From Candidatus Krumholzibacteriia bacterium (lineage in GTDB: Bacteria > Krumholzibacteriota > Krumholzibacteriia > LZORAL124-64-63): a stretch of 6,360 bases of DNA. Shown here one piece after another: positions 1 through 5,535 of the stretch. The notes beneath the pieces were generated by a model. The model did no database searches. It had not been told where the DNA came from and worked only from the letters and a program-made list of their open reading frames with translations. Position 1 is the first letter of the stretch. Each line of letters opens with the position of its first letter. The position numbers and the translations under genes were made by a program. The DNA lies in NCBI GenBank assembly GCA_030632925.1, contig DAOVTU010000191.1, positions 1 through 6,360 of the forward strand, in the 5' to 3' direction.

Positions 1-145
1 CGATGATGTCCTGGTTGATGACCCGCAGGGCCCGAAAGCCCATGCGTTCGGGGTTGTGATACTCCCCGAAGGAAAAGGAGTGGTAGGTGTCCAGCCAACC
101 GTGTTGCAGGTGGCCGCGGTCGCCGGATTTCAGGACGTTGAGCAT
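1..145 (-). CDS. Pirin family protein (N-terminal 48 residues, cut by window edge)
   Basis: The reading frame starts at the ATG on the minus strand at 145 and runs off the left end, so only the first 48 residues are visible. They include HSFSFGEYHNPERMGFRALRV at roughly residues 23-43, the characteristic opening of bacterial pirins of the YhhW/quercetin 2,3-dioxygenase group. Members are cytoplasmic bicupin proteins binding a metal (Fe or similar) in the N-terminal cupin; some open quercetin with O2, but for most the physiological substrate is unknown. The metal-binding histidines would lie further in, outside the window. An AAGGAG ribosome binding site (152-157) sits 6 bases from the ATG and fixes the start. 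The gene is divergent from the MetA-like gene, and a candidate promoter lies at 175-202. The family call is firm; any enzymatic activity is inference. Confidence 0.88.
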   Translation of the reverse strand, partial: MLNVLKSGDRGHLQHGWLDTYHSFSFGEYHNPERMGFRALRVINQDII

Positions 146-165
146 GATTTTCTCCTTCGTTTCAG

Positions 166-178
166 TATTGACACAATA
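166..178. promoter_or_regulatory. Palindrome TATTG-N3-CAATA, possible operator
   Basis: TATTG (166-170) and CAATA (174-178) are perfect inverted arms separated by ACA. The site overlaps the candidate pirin -10 element (175-180), where a bound dimeric repressor would block transcription. A short AT-rich palindrome like this can arise by chance, and I recognise no regulator from it. Confidence 0.35.
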
Positions 179-202
179 TAGTTAAAACGAAAGTTGTTGC
201 AA
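175..202 (-). promoter_or_regulatory. Candidate sigma-70 promoter of the pirin gene
   Basis: Read on the minus strand, TTGCAA (202-197) is followed after 16 bases by TATATT (180-175), a reasonable -35/-10 pair about 30 bases upstream of the pirin start codon. The -35 lies inside a palindrome (195-204) and the -10 overlaps a second one (166-178), so the promoter may be repressible. It was picked by eye from consensus likeness; no start site is known. Confidence 0.5.
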
Positions 203-255
203 CAGGTAAATACAACTGGTGCCAACCCCAACGCAGAGGGCATGTTGACAACAAC
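193..255 (+). promoter_or_regulatory. Possible structured leader upstream of the MetA-like gene
   Basis: An outer stem of seven perfect pairs joins GTTGTTG (193-199) to CAACAAC (249-255). Inside it, CAAC (213-216) can pair with GTTG (244-247), and TGCC (220-223) with GGCA (239-242), leaving a small internal loop. The structure ends 32 bases before the ATG at 288. Methionine genes of this type are often controlled by S-adenosylmethionine riboswitches, but I see no match by eye to the SAM-I, SAM-II or SAH consensus, nor to a T-box. It is unknown whether transcription starts upstream of 193, so this may not be transcribed at all. Confidence 0.25.
195..204. promoter_or_regulatory. 10-bp perfect palindrome TGTTGCAACA over the pirin -35
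   Basis: TGTTGCAACA is self-complementary over all ten bases and contains the candidate pirin -35 (TTGCAA, 197-202). It also shares bases with the outer stem of the structured leader at 193-255, so it could act as a DNA operator or as part of an RNA fold. The regulator is unknown. Confidence 0.35.
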
Positions 256-287
256 CGAGTGTCGCCCAGAAAGGATCCCGGCCCAAA

Positions 288-1181
288 ATGAGTCTTCGTG
301 TAGCCCTGTTGAACATGATGCCGGATGCGGCGTTGGTCGTGACCGAGCGCCAGTTCGCGACCTTGCTTGGTGCGCAGTCGGTTCGGGATGTCCACCTGCA
401 ACGGTTTACCCTGGCGGCCATTCCCCGCGGCCCCGAAGTGGCCGCCCACATGGAACAGCTCTACCGCGATGTTGCCGAACTGCGGGCTGAAGATTGCGAC
501 GTTCTGGTCATCACCGGTGCCAACGTCAGCGACCCGATACTGCCTCGGCAGGATTTCTGGGAACCCTTGACCCGACTGATGGACTGGGCCCTGGCGGCGG
601 ACCTGCCCGTCCTGTGCTCGTGCCTGGCGACCCACGCGGTCCTGGAATCGCGGCACGGGCAACAGCGCCTACCGGTGGCACCGAAAGTTTGGGGCGTGTA
701 CGACCACGACCTGATGCTGGCCGACCACCGGTTGTTGCAAGGTTTGCCCGACAGGGTGCCCGTGCCTCACTCGCGGCACAACGAGGTATCGGCAGCCCAG
801 TTTGCGGATGCCGGCTACGACGTGTTGCTCAACAGCGCCGAAGCCGGTCCGCATTTGGCCGTGGAAAGGGAGCGGGGGCGTTGGCTCCTGTTGCAGGGGC
901 ATCCGGAATATCAAACAATCAGCCTGTTGAAGGAATACAAGCGCGAGGTGACGCGGTGGCAGGTCGGCCAACGAACTGACTACCCGGTTTTACCGGCGGG
1001 CTATCTGACCAAGGCTGCGGCCACGATACTCGATGGACAACGGAATGCTAACGAGGAGTTGGGCCCCGGCAGGGATAAATATCCGGATTTTCCAGAGACA
1101 GCGGCGGCGCCGCACCTGGTCAATACATGGACGGACATTTCGATCCGCATCATCTCCAACTGGCTGGCCAGCCTGGCCTGA
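288..1181 (+). CDS. metA: MetA-like homoserine O-acyltransferase (homoserine O-succinyltransferase family)
   Basis: Cytoplasmic enzyme family transferring an acyl group from succinyl-CoA or acetyl-CoA to the hydroxyl of homoserine, the first committed step of methionine synthesis. The 297-residue protein has a class I amidotransferase-like fold. It keeps the expected landmarks: LLNMMP (7-12), ITGAN (75-79), the nucleophile Cys112 in SCLATHA (equivalent to E. coli Cys142), VPHSRHNEV (159-167), and GHPEY with His205 and Glu207 (E. coli His235/Glu237). Glu216 and Arg219 match E. coli Glu246/Arg249. It lacks the roughly 35-residue N-terminal arm of E. coli MetA. Lys46-Lys47 are replaced by Asp13-Ala14, and the acyl-CoA specificity position (Gly111 in E. 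coli) is Ser81. The start at 288 is the only usable one: an in-frame stop lies at 246-248 with no other start codon between. AAGGA (271-275) sits a rather long 12 bases upstream. Family assignment is firm; the acyl donor, and even homoserine as acceptor, are inferred. Confidence 0.85.
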   Translation: MSLRVALLNMMPDAALVVTERQFATLLGAQSVRDVHLQRFTLAAIPRGPEVAAHMEQLYRDVAELRAEDCDVLVITGANVSDPILPRQDFWEPLTRLMDWALAADLPVLCSCLATHAVLESRHGQQRLPVAPKVWGVYDHDLMLADHRLLQGLPDRVPVPHSRHNEVSAAQFADAGYDVLLNSAEAGPHLAVERERGRWLLLQGHPEYQTISLLKEYKREVTRWQVGQRTDYPVLPAGYLTKAAATILDGQRNANEELGPGRDKYPDFPETAAAPHLVNTWTDISIRIISNWLASLA

Positions 1182-1212
1182 AAAAAAGGGGAGCCGCAAT
1201 GCAGCTCCCCTT
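1181..1212 (-). terminator. Intrinsic terminator of the TRAP permease gene (possibly shared with the MetA-like gene)
   Basis: A nine-pair stem joins AAGGGGAGC (1186-1194) with GCTCCCCTT (1204-1212) around a nine-base loop. On the minus strand the stem is followed by seven T residues (1187-1181), a strong terminator 53 bases after the permease stop codon. On the plus strand the stem is followed only by TTATCTC (its first two T residues already in the stem), so ending the MetA-like transcript here is possible but weaker. The A tract begins at the last base of the MetA-like stop codon. Confidence 0.85.
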
Positions 1213-1248
1213 ATCTCGAACTCGATCTCGAACTCGATCTCAAACTTC
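1213..1248. repeat. Three tandem 12-bp repeats in the 3' untranslated region of the permease gene
   Basis: The unit ATCTCGAACTCG occurs perfectly at 1213-1224 and 1225-1236, then degenerately at 1237-1248 (ATCTCAAACTTC, 9 of 12 matching); a further ATCTC starts at 1249. The array fills most of the space between the permease stop codon (1265-1267) and the terminator stem. It is non-coding in the accepted gene models. A 12-base period is a multiple of three, but the Phe-Glu-Ile-Glu pattern it yields on the minus strand belongs to a shadow frame. Confidence 0.8.
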
Positions 1249-1264
1249 ATCTCTTCTCTGAAAT

Positions 1265-3376
1265 CTAGGCTCCAGCCTCCCGCAACTTCTTCTGCTCGTG
1301 AGCCGGCAGTGTCAGGTTCGGGTTCTTGGCTATGCGCGCCTTCTGCAAGAGGAAGACCACTCCCCACAGGACGACTCCCGCCACATCCATGGCCCAGCTG
1401 GGCGCATCGAAGGGAAGGATGACATGGCCCAGGTCCGGGAAGAAGAGGATCATGGTGGCCACGGCCATGATGATCCATTCCAGTGGGTTCATGCCACACG
1501 ACAGGTAGCCCATGGTGAGACTGCCAAAGGCCACCGTGGCCAAGGCGATGGTGGCAAAGGTCATGAACACTTCCAGCGGCGATCCACCGAGCAGGAACCC
1601 TCGACTATAGGCGAACAGGAAGGGCCCGATGTACAGGAACTTGGCGAATTTGAAACTCGTCCAACCTGTTTTCCAGGGATCGGCTCCGGCAATGGCGGCA
1701 CCGGCATAGGCCGCTACGCACACCGGTGGTGTGATGTTCGAGTCCTGACTAAACCAGTACACGATCATGTGGGATGAGATCATCACCCAGGCGACATTTT
1801 CGGCCATCCCCCTGGTGATCTCCATGTCCGCCAGGGGCATGCCAAAGTGATGCATGGCGATCATGTTGGACACAGAACCGACGGTCAATACGGCGGTGAT
1901 GAGGTAGGCTGCAGTCACGGGAACACCCATGCCCAGTACCAGTGAGGCGATACCAATCAGCAGGATGGCCGCGGGTAGGAAGCCGCCGCTGAGACTGATG
2001 ATGATGTCGCTGAACTTCAGGCCGATGCCCGACAGGCTGATGGTGCCCACGATGATACCGATCACGCCGACGGTAGCGCCAATAATCAGGGTATTGCGCG
2101 AGCCTTCGATCATGGCCTCGCGGATTTCCCGCCAGCCCATCTTGTTGTCAGGGGTGAACCAACTGACAACGATGCAACTGAGAATGGCGACCACAGCCGA
2201 GAAACCGGCCGACTTGCCCATCAGCATCATCACCACGATGATGACCAGGGGAGCGGCGAGGTACCATTCCTTTTTCAGGATATCCCATGCTGTAGGCGCA
2301 TCGGGATCGTCAACTCCATAGAGGCCATAACGCTTGGCCTCAAAATGGATCATCACAAAGACCGACAGGAAATACATCAGGGCCGGGAAGATGGCCATCT
2401 TCATGATATCCACGTAGGCAATCTCGGTCATTTCGGCCATTAGGAAACCGCCCGCGCCCATGATCGGGGGCATGAACATGCCGCCAATGGAAGCTGCGGG
2501 TTCGATGGCACCGGCGACGTGGGGCCGGAAGCCCGCGCGTTTCATCATCGGAATGGTGAAGGCACCGGTCGACACCGTATTGGCGATGGCGGAGCCGGAA
2601 ACCGAACCGAAGAAGCCCGAAGCGATGACCGCGACCTTGGCCGGGCCGCCGACGCTCTTGCCGGCCAGGGCCAGGGGCAGGTCGATGAAGAACTTGCTGG
2701 CCCCGGAATACTTCAGGAAAGACCCGAAGAAAATGAACAGGATCACGTAGGTGACCAGCACGTTGGCCATGATGCCAAAAATGCCGTCCTGGGCGTAGAA
2801 CAGAAAATTCAGGGCCCGGGTGACCTTGAACCCGTCGTGGGCAAAGGAATCCAATACCGGCAAATCTTCGAACAGGTTGCCCCACAGCAGGTAGGCGAGA
2901 AAGCCCAGGCCAGCCATGGTCATGGACATGCCCAGGACCCGCCGGGCCGCTTCCAGACTGATGAGAATACCGATCACGGCGACGACCGCATCCAAAGTCG
3001 TCTCCGAGCCCATGCGGTAGTTGATGTTTTCGAATTCCAGGACCCAGTAGCCGACCACGCCGATGGAGACGAGGGCCAGGAAGATATCGCTGATAGAAGG
3101 GCGGTCGATCCGGGATTTGGCCGACCTGGGGTAGGTTAGAAAAACCAGGACAAAGGTGATCAGGACGTAAATGCCGCGATGGTACTGGGTGCTGACGGGG
3201 GCCACGCCCGAGTTCCACATGTAGAACAGGACCATGAAAATGCCCAGTCCGGAGGTCAGCCAGTACCAGTACTTCGTAAGAGCACGCCCGGACTTGGCGT
3301 CCTTCTCCATGAGCTCATCAAGCACTTCCTGGTCAGCGGATTCAGGTTCCAGATCCCTAAATGGTGAATCGCTCAT
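1265..3376 (-). CDS. TRAP transporter fused permease (4TM/12TM fusion, TAXI type)
   Basis: Inner-membrane permease of a tripartite ATP-independent periplasmic transporter, importing the substrate delivered by its receptor with an ion gradient. At 703 residues it has the length of the fused form, combining the small DctQ-like and large DctM-like parts. A charged, soluble N-terminus (about 1-35) precedes membrane segments near 37-54, 68-82, 96-113 and 128-142; the large hydrophobic domain follows. DctM-type signatures are GSVSGSAIANTVSTGAFTIP (257-276), EPAASIGGMFMPPIMGAGG (292-310), VLGMGVPVTAAYL (480-492) and SNITPPVCVAAYAGAA (546-561). Such fusions normally work with TAXI receptors, and one is encoded immediately upstream on the same strand (3506-4486), separated by 129 bp holding a terminator-like hairpin. 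AGGAAA lies 12 bases before the ATG, a weak ribosome site. A strong terminator follows at 1181-1212. The substrate cannot be read from the sequence. Confidence 0.95.
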   Translation of the reverse strand: MSDSPFRDLEPESADQEVLDELMEKDAKSGRALTKYWYWLTSGLGIFMVLFYMWNSGVAPVSTQYHRGIYVLITFVLVFLTYPRSAKSRIDRPSISDIFLALVSIGVVGYWVLEFENINYRMGSETTLDAVVAVIGILISLEAARRVLGMSMTMAGLGFLAYLLWGNLFEDLPVLDSFAHDGFKVTRALNFLFYAQDGIFGIMANVLVTYVILFIFFGSFLKYSGASKFFIDLPLALAGKSVGGPAKVAVIASGFFGSVSGSAIANTVSTGAFTIPMMKRAGFRPHVAGAIEPAASIGGMFMPPIMGAGGFLMAEMTEIAYVDIMKMAIFPALMYFLSVFVMIHFEAKRYGLYGVDDPDAPTAWDILKKEWYLAAPLVIIVVMMLMGKSAGFSAVVAILSCIVVSWFTPDNKMGWREIREAMIEGSRNTLIIGATVGVIGIIVGTISLSGIGLKFSDIIISLSGGFLPAAILLIGIASLVLGMGVPVTAAYLITAVLTVGSVSNMIAMHHFGMPLADMEITRGMAENVAWVMISSHMIVYWFSQDSNITPPVCVAAYAGAAIAGADPWKTGWTSFKFAKFLYIGPFLFAYSRGFLLGGSPLEVFMTFATIALATVAFGSLTMGYLSCGMNPLEWIIMAVATMILFFPDLGHVILPFDAPSWAMDVAGVVLWGVVFLLQKARIAKNPNLTLPAHEQKKLREAGA

Positions 3377-3394
3377 TGTGTTGACTCGTTTCCT

Positions 3395-3412
3395 GCCATC
3401 GATGTCGACGGC
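3395..3412 (-). other. Small hairpin just upstream of the permease ribosome site
   Basis: In minus-strand RNA, bases 3412-3406 pair with 3401-3395 (seven pairs, one a G-U wobble at 3409/3398) around a four-base loop. The wobble means the stem is complete only in RNA from the coding strand; plus-strand RNA would have an A-C mismatch. It lies directly before AGGAAA, between the terminator and the permease start, where it could protect a 5' end or affect ribosome access. Confidence 0.4.
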
Positions 3413-3431
3413 TTAACTAGGTATCGGTAGC

Positions 3432-3466
3432 AAAAACGGGGAGGGAGCCAGGCCCCCTCCCCGTTT
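3432..3466 (-). terminator. Intrinsic terminator or attenuator between receptor and permease genes
   Basis: A 12-pair stem joins 3434-3445 with 3455-3466 (core CGGGGAGGG with CCCTCCCCG) around a nine-base loop. On the minus strand it ends in five T residues (3436-3432), the usual form of an intrinsic terminator. It lies 40 bases after the receptor stop codon and 56 bases before the permease start. Since receptor and permease must work together, partial read-through that leaves the receptor more abundant is the likely role (inference). The plus-strand side has only three T residues, so the direction is clear. Confidence 0.85.
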
Positions 3467-3475
3467 GATCGTGTA

Positions 3476-3501
3476 TCTCTGACCGGGTTCACCGGTAGAG
3501 A
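3476..3501 (-). other. Hairpin immediately after the receptor stop codon
   Basis: TCTCT (3476-3480) pairs with AGAGA (3497-3501), and ACCGG (3482-3486) with CCGGT (3492-3496), leaving G3481 bulged and a five-base loop. This gives ten pairs starting four bases after the receptor stop codon (3506-3508). No T tract follows, so it is not a terminator by itself. It may shield the receptor mRNA from 3' exonucleases together with the stronger stem at 3432-3466. Confidence 0.5.
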
Positions 3502-3505
3502 CAAA

Positions 3506-4486
3506 CTACTTCAGGTTGGCAGGCACTGTCTTGCCGTTCTCTTCCCAGAATTTCACTGCACCGGGATGCAGGGGAATGCTGGCACCATCAAAAGCATTTT
3601 CCATGGTCATGGTCTTGAACGTCTTCTTGGCCGCCGTCATGGCTTCCATTCCGGCGCTGCTCCACAGGGTCTTCATGATGTTGTACACGACTTCCGCGGG
3701 AACTTCAGCGTTGGCACACAGGAAGGTGGCGTCCTGGAAGGACGAGCAGGCAGGCATGCCTTCACCGTAGGTACCAGCGGGAATTTCCATGGGGATGTAC
3801 GCATAGGCATCGTAGAATTTCGAAGACACAGCTTCGGCGCCGACGTCGATCAGGCGAATGTCGACCTGCACGCTGGCTTCAATGATGGAGCGGTTGGGAT
3901 AACCCACGAGCACCCAGAAGGCGTCGATCTTGCCGTCTTTGAAGGCGCTGGCCGCAGCCGAATAGCCCAGGAATTGGGGCTTGAAGTTGTCCCAGACTTC
4001 AATATGGCGGAAGAAACGCTCGGCGCTGGCAGCAGCACCGGAACCGGCGTTGCCGACGCCCACTTTTTTGCCAACCAGATCAGCAGCGGTTTTGATGTCG
4101 CTGTCAGCCCGGACAACCAACTGGGCCGGGGCACCGTACAGGAAACCCATGGCGCGCAAGCCGTCGTATTTGACCTCGTCCTTGGGCAGCTGGCCCAGGC
4201 GACCGAGACCACTGTCCACAGCGTAGCAAAGGCCAAAATCGCTCTCGCCCTTGGCGACGCGCTTGACGTTTTCAACCGAGCCACCGCTGCCAATAGCGGA
4301 AAGCTTGATGTCGTCCATGTTCTTGGGTACGTAGACAGCCATGGCGTTGGCGAAGGTGTTGAACGTGCCACCGGTTGGGCCACCGCCAACTTTGGCTTTG
4401 AAGGGCTTGGCCATCACATCGGCCGGAGCAGAAGCCATGCCGATGGCGGCGATGCAGAGCAGGGTCAGAAACAGAAACTTCTTCAT
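3506..4486 (-). CDS. TAXI family TRAP transporter solute-binding receptor
   Basis: Periplasmic substrate receptor of a TRAP transporter, 326 residues, the usual length. The N-terminus is a Sec signal peptide: MKK, a hydrophobic run (4-19), then a likely cleavage after VMA at 26, leaving a mature protein beginning KPFKAKVGGG. TAXI-family blocks are GGPTGGTFNTFANAMA (35-50), GSGGSVENVKRVAKGESDFG (66-85), AADLVGKKVGVGNAGSGAAA (134-153) and KDGKIDAFWVLVGYPNRSI (183-201). Family ligands include glutamate-like amino acids and dicarboxylates, but the ligand here is unknown. The gene leads the transporter unit: it has its own promoter (4561-4589) and a strong AGGAGGA ribosome site 8 bases before the ATG (about 4494-4501). 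The permease gene follows 129 bp downstream beyond a terminator hairpin, fitting a receptor needed in excess. Cys11 is not in a proper lipobox, so a lipoprotein is unlikely. Confidence 0.95.
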   Translation of the reverse strand: MKKFLFLTLLCIAAIGMASAPADVMAKPFKAKVGGGPTGGTFNTFANAMAVYVPKNMDDIKLSAIGSGGSVENVKRVAKGESDFGLCYAVDSGLGRLGQLPKDEVKYDGLRAMGFLYGAPAQLVVRADSDIKTAADLVGKKVGVGNAGSGAAASAERFFRHIEVWDNFKPQFLGYSAAASAFKDGKIDAFWVLVGYPNRSIIEASVQVDIRLIDVGAEAVSSKFYDAYAYIPMEIPAGTYGEGMPACSSFQDATFLCANAEVPAEVVYNIMKTLWSSAGMEAMTAAKKTFKTMTMENAFDGASIPLHPGAVKFWEENGKTVPANLK

Positions 4487-4560
4487 GGTCGGGTCCTCCT
4501 CGGACTTGCAAAAAGGAGAGCAGTTGAAATTTTCCGAATACCGATACCAAGCAATGGCAA

Positions 4561-4589
4561 ACCTTATCGAAGGTGCATATTCATGTCAA
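4561..4589 (-). promoter_or_regulatory. Candidate sigma-70 promoter of the TAXI receptor gene
   Basis: Read on the minus strand, a perfect -35 TTGACA (4589-4584) is followed after 17 bases by TAAGGT (4566-4561), which keeps the three most conserved -10 positions. Transcription would start near 4554, giving a leader of about 68 bases. The surrounding 4500-4660 is clearly richer in A and T than the flanking genes. The weak -10 next to a perfect -35 is common in activated or regulated promoters. Confidence 0.6.
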
Positions 4590-4616
4590 CTGTTAAGCTG
4601 TTTTATTTATATGCAC
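4573..4616. promoter_or_regulatory. Inverted repeat GTGCATAT / ATATGCAC around the receptor promoter -35
   Basis: GTGCATAT (4573-4580) and ATATGCAC (4609-4616) are perfect 8-bp inverted copies separated by 28 bp, with centres 36 bp apart. One copy lies inside the -35/-10 spacer and the other 20 bases upstream of the -35. The placement suggests two operator sites, or two arms bound by a dimer or through a small DNA loop. I recognise no known regulator from this sequence. Confidence 0.45.
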
Positions 4617-4670
4617 TTAATGATAATGAAGATCAGCAAATAATTTTGCCGTCTGGAGGTGGCCCTGGCT

Positions 4671-5468
4671 TCATTTTGTGGCCACTACGGGGGCACCAAC
4701 CCTGATCATGCCTGGTTTTTCGACCACCAGATTCACACCAAAAATGGCACCTTTTTCATGTCGGCGGTAGCTGGCGAGGGTCCGCAGAGGTTCCGGGGCA
4801 CTTATTTTTCCGGTTTTCTGGTCCACTGTGGTGACTGAACAGCGGGCGCAGGGGCCGGTTGCTCGCAGCGTGACTTCGCCAATAGTCAGGCGGCTCCAGG
4901 TGTCTTCTGCGAAGGGCTCACACCCTGAGACCACAAGATTGGGCCGAAACCGGTTCATGGGCACCGGTTGCGCCAGGCGACCATTCAAATCCGCCAACGA
5001 CGCTTCGCTGATGATCAGGCAGGGGTAGCCATCGGCAAAACTGACCTGCTCGCCATGTTGGCCGCCACTGGAGGTGATCGGGCGGCGGCAGTCAACGTCC
5101 ATCCAGGCCAGATGGCAGGTTTCGCCCAGATAGTCAGACAGCCACTGATCGGCCTCGGGGCTGGCCGCCGCGGCACTCACTTCGTCGTTCCAGACACTCA
5201 CCGCGCGGCGTGGTCCGTCCAGGGTGGGAAAGAGGTCGAGGTCCGGGAAACCGTCTGCCTGCAAGGTCAGTCCATCAGGCCGCAATTGAGCACTGACCAG
5301 AGCCAGGGCCGGATGGCTGCGTTGGCTGATAAAACGACCATCTGGCCCGATGATGACCCAGCGCCGATCCTCAGCCAGGCCTTCGGGTTGGGCCACCGCC
5401 TGCTGGACTTTTACCCCACCGAGGGCTTTGACAGGGTAGACGCAGATGCCGGAAAGTTGGATACTCAT
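4671..5468 (-). CDS. MOSC domain-containing protein (YcbX/mARC-like molybdenum cofactor protein)
   Basis: A 265-residue protein with an N-terminal MOSC beta-barrel domain (about 1-125; opening with LSGICVYPVKALGG, then DRRWVIIGPDGRFISQR at 34-50) followed by a MOSC domain. Conserved landmarks are FADGYPCLIISEASLADLN (144-162), MNRFRPNLVVSG (171-182) and GPCARCSVTTVDQKTG (205-220), where Cys210 matches the likely molybdenum-ligating cysteine of mARC and YcbX. Relatives reduce N-hydroxylated compounds using the molybdenum cofactor. E. coli YcbX carries an extra C-terminal [2Fe-2S] ferredoxin domain; this protein ends right after the MOSC domain, so it would need a separate electron donor. I chose the ATG at 5468 because family similarity begins there (MSIQLSGICVYPVK), with AGAGGA about 12 bases upstream; an in-frame ATG at 5591 would add 41 unconserved residues and overlap dinB. 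Divergent from dinB. No terminator is visible after its stop. Confidence 0.9.
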   Translation of the reverse strand: MSIQLSGICVYPVKALGGVKVQQAVAQPEGLAEDRRWVIIGPDGRFISQRSHPALALVSAQLRPDGLTLQADGFPDLDLFPTLDGPRRAVSVWNDEVSAAAASPEADQWLSDYLGETCHLAWMDVDCRRPITSSGGQHGEQVSFADGYPCLIISEASLADLNGRLAQPVPMNRFRPNLVVSGCEPFAEDTWSRLTIGEVTLRATGPCARCSVTTVDQKTGKISAPEPLRTLASYRRHEKGAIFGVNLVVEKPGMIRVGAPVVATK

Positions 5469-5535
5469 ATGTGTCAGCCATCCTCTTGGTGTCGTAGTGC
5501 GCCAAAGACCGTAACCTGAACCGCCCCGGAAAACC

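Noticed and set aside
146..287. SAM-I, SAM-II, SAH riboswitch, T-box or MetJ operator upstream of the MetA-like gene
   Set aside because: None of the consensus cores I know (for example the MetJ AGACGTCT box or the T-box GGUGG sequence) is present by eye.
162..662. A 166-residue minus-strand frame opposite the MetA-like gene
   Set aside because: No ribosome site or family resemblance; it overlaps conserved MetA motifs on the other strand and crosses the intergenic region.
990..1499. Minus-strand frame containing a Phe-Glu-Ile-Glu repeat
   Set aside because: The repeat pattern is just the 12-bp non-coding tandem repeat translated; the frame overlaps the permease C-terminus out of phase and the MetA-like gene antisense.
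2340..3218. A 292-residue open frame on the minus strand inside the permease gene
   Set aside because: It is a frame-shifted shadow rich in Arg, Pro, Gly and His, typical of out-of-frame GC-rich sequence, while the permease frame carries full family signatures.
4659..4685. Inverted repeat GTGGCC / GGCCAC at the end of the MOSC gene, considered as its terminator
   Set aside because: Only six pairs with a 15-base loop and no T tract on the minus strand; part of it is coding sequence.
3566..4705. A 379-residue open frame on the plus strand, antisense to the TAXI receptor gene
   Set aside because: It mirrors the receptor gene, whose signal peptide, family motifs, ribosome site and promoter are all clear. 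The antisense translation has no recognisable domain and is best explained by codon bias of the real gene.
5469..5535. SOS (LexA) box for dinB
   Set aside because: No CTGT-N8-ACAG or close variant in the gap; other LexA types not recognised by me cannot be excluded.
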